A stretch of 64,000 bases of DNA, from NCBI RefSeq assembly GCF_029510815.1, contig NZ_CP120360.1, positions 2,728,001-2,792,000 on the forward strand, written 5' to 3'. Origin of the DNA: Janibacter sp. DB-40 (GTDB lineage Bacteria; Actinomycetota; Actinomycetes; Actinomycetales; Dermatophilaceae). Positions 56,131 through 61,982 of this stretch are shown here, in pieces; positions within the stretch are counted from its first letter, which is position 1; the number at the start of each line of letters is the position of its first letter. The translations under genes were made by a program, and so were the position numbers. The notes beneath the pieces were generated by a model. The model saw nothing but the letters and a program-made list of their open reading frames with translations. It did no database searches and was not told the DNA's origin.

Positions 56131-56883
56131 TCACGACGAGCGGGCCATGCGGGTCGTGATCGCCGCCCACACCCGGACCGGCAGGACCCGGGCGACCTTC
56201 ATCGTCACGGCCATCCGCCGGGGGAAGACGATCTCGGGCTTGTCCGCCTCCAGCCCGTCGGCGATCTCCGTGGCGGCCTCCTCGGCCTCGATGATGAAGG
56301 GCATCGGGAAGGAGTTGGTCGCGGTCATGTCGGTGCGCACGAAGCCCGGGCACACGGTGGTGACCCGCACCCCCTTCGTCGACAGCGAGGCGCGCATCGA
56401 CTCGAGCAGGTTGATCTGGGCCGCCTTGGTGGACGCGTAGGCCTCTGCCCCTGACAGTCCCCGGTAGCCGGCGACCGAGGCGATGCCCACGAGGTGCCCG
56501 CTGCGCTCCGCGACCATCTCCGGCACGGTCGCGTCGATGACGTTGTTCAGCCCAAGCAGATTGATCTCGACGTGCTTGGCGAACTCGTCGGCCTGCCAGT
56601 CGGTCGCCGTGAAGGTCTGCCAGTGCCCCACGCTCCAGATGACCGTGTCGATCCGCCCCAGGGCGTGGCGCACCTCCGTCGCCGCCGCGTGGGTCGACTC
56701 GCGGTCGGTCGCGTCGAGCGGCACCGTGGGGAAGCGGCCCCGGGCGACCTCGTCGAGCTGCTCGGGGCGTCGGGCACTGATGGCGACCAGCGCACCGCGC
56801 TGGTGGAGCTCCTCGGCCAGGGCGGCCCCGATGCCGCTGGAGGCACCCACCACCCAGACGCGTTGTCCCACGAGGCTGCTCAT
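56131..56883 (-). CDS. Short-chain dehydrogenase/reductase
   Basis: 250 aa classical SDR. Cofactor loop VVGASSGIGAALAEELHQRG, active site Ser near GIASVAGYRGLSG and YASTK (YxxxK). ATGA overlap with the CFA synthase stop. In other bacteria an SDR is found in the same CFA/DUF1365/FAD-oxidoreductase gene set. Substrate probably a modified fatty-acyl lipid; inference. Confidence 0.88.
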   Translation of the reverse strand: MSSLVGQRVWVVGASSGIGAALAEELHQRGALVAISARRPEQLDEVARGRFPTVPLDATDRESTHAAATEVRHALGRIDTVIWSVGHWQTFTATDWQADEFAKHVEINLLGLNNVIDATVPEMVAERSGHLVGIASVAGYRGLSGAEAYASTKAAQINLLESMRASLSTKGVRVTTVCPGFVRTDMTATNSFPMPFIIEAEEAATEIADGLEADKPEIVFPRRMAVTMKVARVLPVRVWAAITTRMARSS

Positions 56884-58157
56884 CGGGTCTCCTGTCGTTC
56901 GAGTCGGATCTGGGCGACGTCGATGTAGTCGGCGGCGAAGCCGGCCTCGCAGTACGCGAGGTAGAACTCCCACTTGCGCCGGAAGGTCTCGTCGAAGCCG
57001 CCTGCTGCGATCGTCGGCCACTCCTGCAGGAAGGTGGCCCGCCAGCGGCGCAGGGTCTCCGCGTAGTCGCGACCGAAACGGCGGGTGTCCGTGATCCTCA
57101 GCGAGGTGTGCACCCTCGTCGTCTCCTCGATCGCCCGCTCGGAGGGGATGAGCCCTCCGGGGAAGATGTGCTTCTGGATCCAGCCGTAGGAGTGGCGCGT
57201 CGCCCGGTAGCGCTCGTGCGACATGAGGATCGACTGGATCGCCGCGACCCCGCCGGGGGCCAGGAGTCCGTCGATGGCGCGGAAGTACGTCGGCCAGTAC
57301 TCCTCCCCGACCGCCTCGATCATCTCGACGCTGACGATCGCGTCGAACTCGCCGGTGACCTCGCGGTAGTCCTGCAGACGCACCTCGATGCGCTCGGCCA
57401 GCCCCGGCTCGTCGCGGTCGGCGGCGGCGACGCGCTCGCGGGCGAGGGCGGCCTGCTCGTGGGAGAGGGTGATCGAGGTGACGGTGGCCCCGCGGCGGGC
57501 CGCGGCGATCGCGAGGGACCCCCAGCCGGTACCGATCTCCAGTACGCGCGCGCCGGCGGTGATGTCGGCCGCGTCGAGCACGGCCTCGATCTTCGCCCGC
57601 TGCGCCTCCGCCAGGGTCTGCTCGGCCAGCGGGCGGCTCCGGTCGAAGAGGGCCGAGCTGTAGCTGAGGGTCTCGTCGAGGAAGGCCTCGAAGAGGTCGT
57701 TGCTGAGGTCGTAGTGCGCCTCGATGTTCTTCCGCGAGCCGACGAGGGTGTTGCGCGTGCCCGCCGGGATGCGGCGGTCGACGACGCGGCGCATCCGGTG
57801 CAGCACCGGCGGCACGAGCGTCGTCAGCCGCTGCGCGAAGGGAAGGAGGGCGTCGGCCAGGTCGGTGCCCGGGGCCGCGTCCCAGTCCCCGGCCATGTAC
57901 CCCTCCCCGAGACCGATCTTCGGGTGGTGGGCCATCCGCTCGAAGAGGGCCGTCGGCTGCAGGATGCGCAGGGTCGGGGCATCGGCGTCGCGCCCTCCGC
58001 CGAGGCTGGTGCCGTCGGGCATGGTGACCCGGACGGGCGCACGGTCGAGCACGGCGGTGACCACCGGCCGGGCGATGTGGGCGCGCACGCACCAGGGGCG
58101 CAGGGCGGGGCGGCGCAGGCAGATCGGTTGGTTGACGGTGGGCACGACTGCAGTCAT
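56880..58157 (-). CDS. Cyclopropane-fatty-acyl-phospholipid synthase family methyltransferase
   Basis: 425 aa from the ATG at 58157. NIEAHYDLSNDLFEAFLDET, LSYSSALF, SAM motif VLEIGTGWGSLAIAAARRGA, EMIEAVGEEYWPTYF and IQSILMSHERY are CFA synthase signatures. It methylates double bonds in membrane acyl chains. In photosynthetic Proteobacteria relatives beside DUF1365 and FAD oxidoreductase genes work in singlet-oxygen defence and furan fatty acid synthesis. ATGA overlap at both ends. Confidence 0.9.
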   Translation of the reverse strand: MTAVVPTVNQPICLRRPALRPWCVRAHIARPVVTAVLDRAPVRVTMPDGTSLGGGRDADAPTLRILQPTALFERMAHHPKIGLGEGYMAGDWDAAPGTDLADALLPFAQRLTTLVPPVLHRMRRVVDRRIPAGTRNTLVGSRKNIEAHYDLSNDLFEAFLDETLSYSSALFDRSRPLAEQTLAEAQRAKIEAVLDAADITAGARVLEIGTGWGSLAIAAARRGATVTSITLSHEQAALARERVAAADRDEPGLAERIEVRLQDYREVTGEFDAIVSVEMIEAVGEEYWPTYFRAIDGLLAPGGVAAIQSILMSHERYRATRHSYGWIQKHIFPGGLIPSERAIEETTRVHTSLRITDTRRFGRDYAETLRRWRATFLQEWPTIAAGGFDETFRRKWEFYLAYCEAGFAADYIDVAQIRLERQETR

Positions 58158-58966
58158 CGGACGTACTCCTGGGTGTGGGGGCGGCGGGGCCGGATGGGGA
58201 GGCGGCGGGCCCACAGCCGGATGCCGTGGGCGCGGATCAGGGCGCTGACGCGCCAGGTCATGAGCAGGTGACGCGCAGCCGTCCGCGCGACGGCAGCGTC
58301 GGTGGCCGGGAGCGGGACACCCGTGGTGGTGGCGGTGAGGACCCGCTCACCGTCCCGGTCCAGGCCCACGGTGACGGACACGCGGTCGGGACCGAGCCGC
58401 AGACCCACCGCGTACTCCCCGCTGGTGTCGTTGAAGGGTGAGACGTAGAAGGCCTTGTCCGTGCGCGCCCGGCCGGCCGCGTCGACGTCGAGCAGGTACG
58501 CGTGCCGCTCGCCGTAGGTGTTGTGCACCTCGAAGATGCAGGCCCGCAGACTGTCGTCCGGCGCGAGACACCAGAAGACGGTGAGCGGGTCGAAGACGTG
58601 CCCGAGCACGCGGGCGTTGGCGAGCATGACGACCCGATCCTCGGCCCCGAGCGGCACGCCCCGGCGGGCCAGGAAGCGCTCGACATCACCCCGGATCCCG
58701 CCACCCAGGCGGCCCTCGTCGAGGTGGTCGCGCGCCTCGATCCGGGTCAGCGCACGCAACGGCCACCCGTGCCGCGGCAGGTCGTCGACGTCGACGAGCC
58801 ACTGGTACTGCCGGTGGGTGAAGGCGTGCCTCAGCGGGATGCGGCGCGTGTGACTCACCGTCCCGACGACGAGGCTCGGCAGGGTCGGCAGCCCCCTTCG
58901 CACGTGCTTGGGCTCCTGCGACATCTGGCCGGGCTCCCTTCGCAACTGCTTAGGCTCCTGCGACAT
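58154..58966 (-). CDS. DUF1365 protein with duplicated, repeat-derived N-terminus
   Basis: 270 aa. The DUF1365 core starts near residue 25 (SLVVGTVSHTRRIPLRHAFT) and includes FDPLTVFWC, NTYGERHAYLLD and KAFYVSPFNDTSGEY. The first 25 residues are two copies of MSQEPKQLRR/MSQEPKHVRR, encoded by copies of the 17-nt repeat seen at 61839, 42 nt apart, each with an ATG. The real start may be either ATG (58966 or 58924). The first overlaps the FAD gene stop (TGATG). Function unknown; always near CFA synthase and FAD oxidoreductase. Confidence 0.85.
   Translation of the reverse strand: MSQEPKQLRREPGQMSQEPKHVRRGLPTLPSLVVGTVSHTRRIPLRHAFTHRQYQWLVDVDDLPRHGWPLRALTRIEARDHLDEGRLGGGIRGDVERFLARRGVPLGAEDRVVMLANARVLGHVFDPLTVFWCLAPDDSLRACIFEVHNTYGERHAYLLDVDAAGRARTDKAFYVSPFNDTSGEYAVGLRLGPDRVSVTVGLDRDGERVLTATTTGVPLPATDAAVARTAARHLLMTWRVSALIRAHGIRLWARRLPIRPRRPHTQEYVR
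58890..58962 (-). repeat. Two copies of the 17-nt CTGCTTAGGCTCCTGCG repeat in the DUF1365 start
   Basis: Plus-strand copies begin at 58904 (GTGCTTGGGCTCCTGCG, two changes) and 58946 (exact). Each is preceded by a CCCTTCG or CCCCCTTCG. On the coding strand the repeat contains AGGAG, a ribosome-binding sequence. Confidence 0.8.
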
Positions 58967-60294
58967 CACCACGTCACCCCGAGCCGCTGCGCCGCCTCGA
59001 CCCCGGAGCGGCAGCCGTCCTCGTGAAAGCCCCACCCGAGGTGCGCGCCGGCGAAGGCAAGCCGGTCACCGCCGGCGCCGCGCAGTCGGGTGGCCGCCGC
59101 GACTGCCTCCCGGGTGAAGACGGGGTGGGCGTACTCCATCCGGGCGACCACGTCCCCTTCGTCGATGGGGGTCGGGGAGTTGAGCGTGACGATGAACTGG
59201 TCCCCCTCCTCGTCGTGGCCGTGGAGGCGGTTCATCCAGTAGCTGACCCGCGGTTCGGTGGCGCCGCCGCAGGTGGCGCTGCGGTAGTTCCACGAGGCGC
59301 GTGCCCGTCGGGCGGTCGGCAGGTGGCGGGTGTCGCGGTGCAGCACGGTGGCATTGCGGGTGTAGCGGATGGCGGCGAGGTCCTCCTTCTCCTGGGGCGT
59401 CGCGTCGGCGAGGAGGGCGAGCGCCTGGTCGGCGTGGTTGGCCAGGACGACCTTGTCGAAGGGGGTGGCCCCGGCGGCGGTGCGCACGTCGACCCCGTCG
59501 GCGTGCCGGGTCACGGAGGTCACGGTGGCGTTTGTGCGCACGTCGCCCAGTTGGGCAGCGAGCGCGTCGACGTAGGTGGCCGACCCGCCGGTGACGGTGC
59601 GCCACGTCGGCGACCCCGTGACGCTGAGCATGCCGTGGTGCTCGAGGAAGGCGAAGAGGTGCCGGGCCGGGTAGTCCAGGGAGTCGTCGTCCCCGGACGA
59701 CCACACGCACGAGACGAGCGGGAGCGCGAAGTGGGCGATGAAGTGGTCCGAGAAGCCGCCCCGCTGCAGGAACTCGCCCCACGTCGGGTCGTCGGCGGGC
59801 CCGGCGGCGTCCGGGGACGTCCCCTCCCCCGGGTCGGTCAGGACCGCCTTGGCCGCCCGGTGGAAGCGCGGGATCTCGAGGAGCATCCGCAGGAACTTCG
59901 GGTCGAGCAACCGCCGCGGCTGGGCGAGGACTGCACCGACCCCACGCCCTCCAGCCCAGGACAGGCCGCACCCGTCGCACGTGATGGACATGCTCATCTC
60001 GGTGGGCTGCGTCGGGATGTCGAGCTCGCGGAAGAGGCGCAGCAGGTGGGGGTACGTCCGCTCGTTGTGGACGATGAAGCCGCTGTCGACACGCACGTCC
60101 GTTCCCGCACTCGTGGGCACGGTGTGGGTGTGCGCGTGGCCTCCCAGACGCGCGTCCGACTCGTAGAGGGTGACGTCGTGGGTCCGGGAGAGCACGTACG
60201 CCGCGGTGAGCCCGGAGACCCCGGCGCCGATGACGGCCACGGTCGGCCGCCGCGCTCCGCTCGGGCGGATGGGGGTGTCGTCGAGGTCGGTCAC
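58966..60294 (-). CDS. FAD-dependent oxidoreductase (amine-oxidase-like)
   Basis: 442 aa. TVAVIGAGVSGLTAAYVLSR, then YESDARLGGHAHT bind FAD; the C-terminus AFAGAHLGWGFHEDGCRSGV closes the FAD site. This family (often annotated NAD/FAD-binding protein) is the constant partner of DUF1365 and CFA synthase. Likely oxidises an unsaturated or methylated acyl chain, by analogy with Ufa proteins. First gene of the operon; promoter in 60295-60446. Confidence 0.9.
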   Translation of the reverse strand: MTDLDDTPIRPSGARRPTVAVIGAGVSGLTAAYVLSRTHDVTLYESDARLGGHAHTHTVPTSAGTDVRVDSGFIVHNERTYPHLLRLFRELDIPTQPTEMSMSITCDGCGLSWAGGRGVGAVLAQPRRLLDPKFLRMLLEIPRFHRAAKAVLTDPGEGTSPDAAGPADDPTWGEFLQRGGFSDHFIAHFALPLVSCVWSSGDDDSLDYPARHLFAFLEHHGMLSVTGSPTWRTVTGGSATYVDALAAQLGDVRTNATVTSVTRHADGVDVRTAAGATPFDKVVLANHADQALALLADATPQEKEDLAAIRYTRNATVLHRDTRHLPTARRARASWNYRSATCGGATEPRVSYWMNRLHGHDEEGDQFIVTLNSPTPIDEGDVVARMEYAHPVFTREAVAAATRLRGAGGDRLAFAGAHLGWGFHEDGCRSGVEAAQRLGVTW

Positions 60295-60364
60295 GTCGGG
60301 TGCTCCTGCACTGGGTTTCTGCTGGGGGCGGAAGGGGGTTCACCAGTGGTTCGGCGCCCATCCC

Positions 60365-60434
60365 GTCAAAGGATTGTTTAACCTTTGTCCAAACGTTAGA
60401 GTCGTTCCTGCACCTCTGTCAAATGTTTGTCTAA
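60365..60434. promoter_or_regulatory. Divergent AT-rich promoter region with TTTGTC/GTCAAA repeats
   Basis: An AT-rich island in the 152 bp between divergent starts. Half sites GTCAAAGG (60365), CCTTTGTCC (60382), GTCAAATG (60419) and TTTGTCTAA (60426); CAAAGG and CCTTTG form a dyad at 60367-60387. On the minus strand TTGACA and TCTAAC spaced by 16 nt make a plausible promoter for the FAD operon. Likely target of the MerR/CarH-type regulator at 60905. Confidence 0.55.
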
Positions 60435-60446
60435 GGATGGCTCAGC

Positions 60447-60884
60447 ATGAGGATCACCCGAACGATCACCGTCGACGGCACGGCCCCGGCGGCCGTGTAC
60501 GCCTACCTCAAGGACTTCACGAACAGCGAGCAGTGGGACCCCGGCACCGTGGAGACGACCCTGGTCGAGGGCGACGGCGGGGTGGGCAGCAAGTACCACA
60601 ACCGTTCGGTCTTCCGCGGCCGGGAGACCGAGCTGACGTACGAGACCGTCGACCTCCAGCCGGATCGCCTCGTCGTCATGCGCGGCGAGAACCGGACGGT
60701 CACCGCCGTGGACACCATGTCCATCCGCCCCGGTCGCGACGGGGCGGGTACCGTGCTGGTCTACGAGGCGGACTTCACGTTCAAGGGCCTCGCCAAGCTG
60801 GCCACCCCCTTCATGCGCGGCCCGCTGACGACGCTCGGTGATGACGCCGAGGAGGCTCTCAACCGAGAGCTGCCACAGCTCTGA
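60447..60884 (+). CDS. SRPBCC family protein
   Basis: 145 aa START/Bet v 1-like fold: ITRTITVDGTAPAAVYAYLK, DFTNSEQWDPGTVET, GSKYHNRSVFRGRETELTY. Small hydrophobic ligand-binding protein, ligand unknown; may carry a lipid or carotenoid-like molecule. 20 bp upstream of the MerR gene, same operon. Confidence 0.85.
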   Translation: MRITRTITVDGTAPAAVYAYLKDFTNSEQWDPGTVETTLVEGDGGVGSKYHNRSVFRGRETELTYETVDLQPDRLVVMRGENRTVTAVDTMSIRPGRDGAGTVLVYEADFTFKGLAKLATPFMRGPLTTLGDDAEEALNRELPQL

Positions 60885-60904
60885 GAGGCCCGAGGACCAC
60901 CCGG

Positions 60905-61831
60905 ATGTACACGATCAAGCGCGCAGCCGAGCTCACCGGCGTGCCGGCGGCCACGCTGCGCGCCTGGGAGCGGCGATACGACATCGTCGAGCCCCGGCGC
61001 ACCGACGCCGGGTACCGGATCTACGACGAGGAGTCCCTCGACCGCATCCGCGAGATGGCCGCCCTCCTCGACGACGGGTGGAGCGCGAGCAACGCCGCGG
61101 CAGAGGTGGCCCGGCGACGTCTGTCCGCCGGCTCGGCGACGCCGAGCACTCCCCCTTCGCCCCTCGGTCCGCCCCTCTCCGGCGCGGACGCACCGCCCCT
61201 CTCGCCGGCCGAGGGAGCGGCCGCGACCGCCCGCCTGATCGAGGCGGCGACGTCGCTCGACCCGGAAGCGGTCGCCCGGGTGCTGGACGAGCGCTTCTCC
61301 CGCGCCTCCTTCGAGCGCGTGGTCGACGACTGGCTCATGCCGGCGCTCGAGGAAGTGGGGCGGGCGTGGGTGCAGGGGCACATCTCGGTCGCCGGCGAGC
61401 ACCTGGTCTCGCACGCGGTGCTGCGTCGCCTGGCGGCCGCCTACGACGCGGCAGCGAGCCACACCGGCGGCCCCTCGGTCATCATCGGCCTGCCCGCCGG
61501 GGTCCACCACGAGCTGGGCGTCTTCGCCTTCGCCGTTGCCCTGCGTCGTCTCGGGGTCAACACCGTCCACCTCGGGCCCGACCTGCCGGCGCCGGCGTGG
61601 AGCACGGCCCTGGACGCCCACGCCGCGCGGCACGCGGTGATCAGCGTGCCCGGGCCGAAGGACGTCCCGGCCGCTCGTGAGCTCGTCGAGACGCTGCGCT
61701 CCTCCCACGACGACGCGACCGTCTTCGTCGGTGGCGGCCGCCAGGACGACCTCGACGCGCCCGGAGTCATCCGGCTGGGCCACGCCATCGCGCCTGCCGC
61801 GGCGCAGGTCGCGTCCGCGCTCACCCGGTGA
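60905..61831 (+). CDS. MerR-type B12-dependent photoreceptor regulator (CarH/LitR family)
   Basis: 308 aa. MerR HTH at 1-70 (YTIKRAAELTGVPAATLRAW), a Pro/Ala linker (75-105), a four-helix domain with W155-x9-E165-H166, the CarH/LitR signature over the upper face of adenosylcobalamin, and a Rossmann B12 domain with His202 in HHELG as lower ligand. In the dark such proteins bind DNA as tetramers; light breaks the Co-C bond and frees the promoter. V156 stands where Thermus CarH has the His that ligates cobalt in light. Divergent from the FAD/CFA operon, its probable target. Confidence 0.88.
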   Translation: MYTIKRAAELTGVPAATLRAWERRYDIVEPRRTDAGYRIYDEESLDRIREMAALLDDGWSASNAAAEVARRRLSAGSATPSTPPSPLGPPLSGADAPPLSPAEGAAATARLIEAATSLDPEAVARVLDERFSRASFERVVDDWLMPALEEVGRAWVQGHISVAGEHLVSHAVLRRLAAAYDAAASHTGGPSVIIGLPAGVHHELGVFAFAVALRRLGVNTVHLGPDLPAPAWSTALDAHAARHAVISVPGPKDVPAARELVETLRSSHDDATVFVGGGRQDDLDAPGVIRLGHAIAPAAAQVASALTR

Positions 61832-61833
61832 CC

Positions 61834-61930
61834 CGCAACTGCTTAGGCTCCTGCGTCGCCCCCTTCGCGACTGCTTAGGCTCCTGCGCCGCCCCCTTCGC
61901 AGCTGCTTAGGCTCCTGCGTCCCCTTGTCG
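61834..61930. repeat. Three 32-bp tandem repeats (CTGCTTAGGCTCCTGCG plus CCCCCTTCG)
   Basis: Units start with CTGCTTAGGCTCCTGCG at 61839, 61871 and 61903, period 32 nt exactly. The first two are followed by (T/C)CGCCCCCTTCG, the third by a decayed TCCCCTTGTCG. They fill the gap after the CarH/LitR stop. Confidence 0.85.
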
Positions 61931-61982
61931 TGCGCCCGCGATCGGAGGATCCTCAGAGGTGGGGGGATCCTGAGGGGGAGCC

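Noticed and set aside
61834..61930. 32-bp periodic repeats that could suggest a CRISPR array
   Set aside because: The period equals the unit; there are no unique spacers, only three copies and no cas genes. They are plain tandem repeats.
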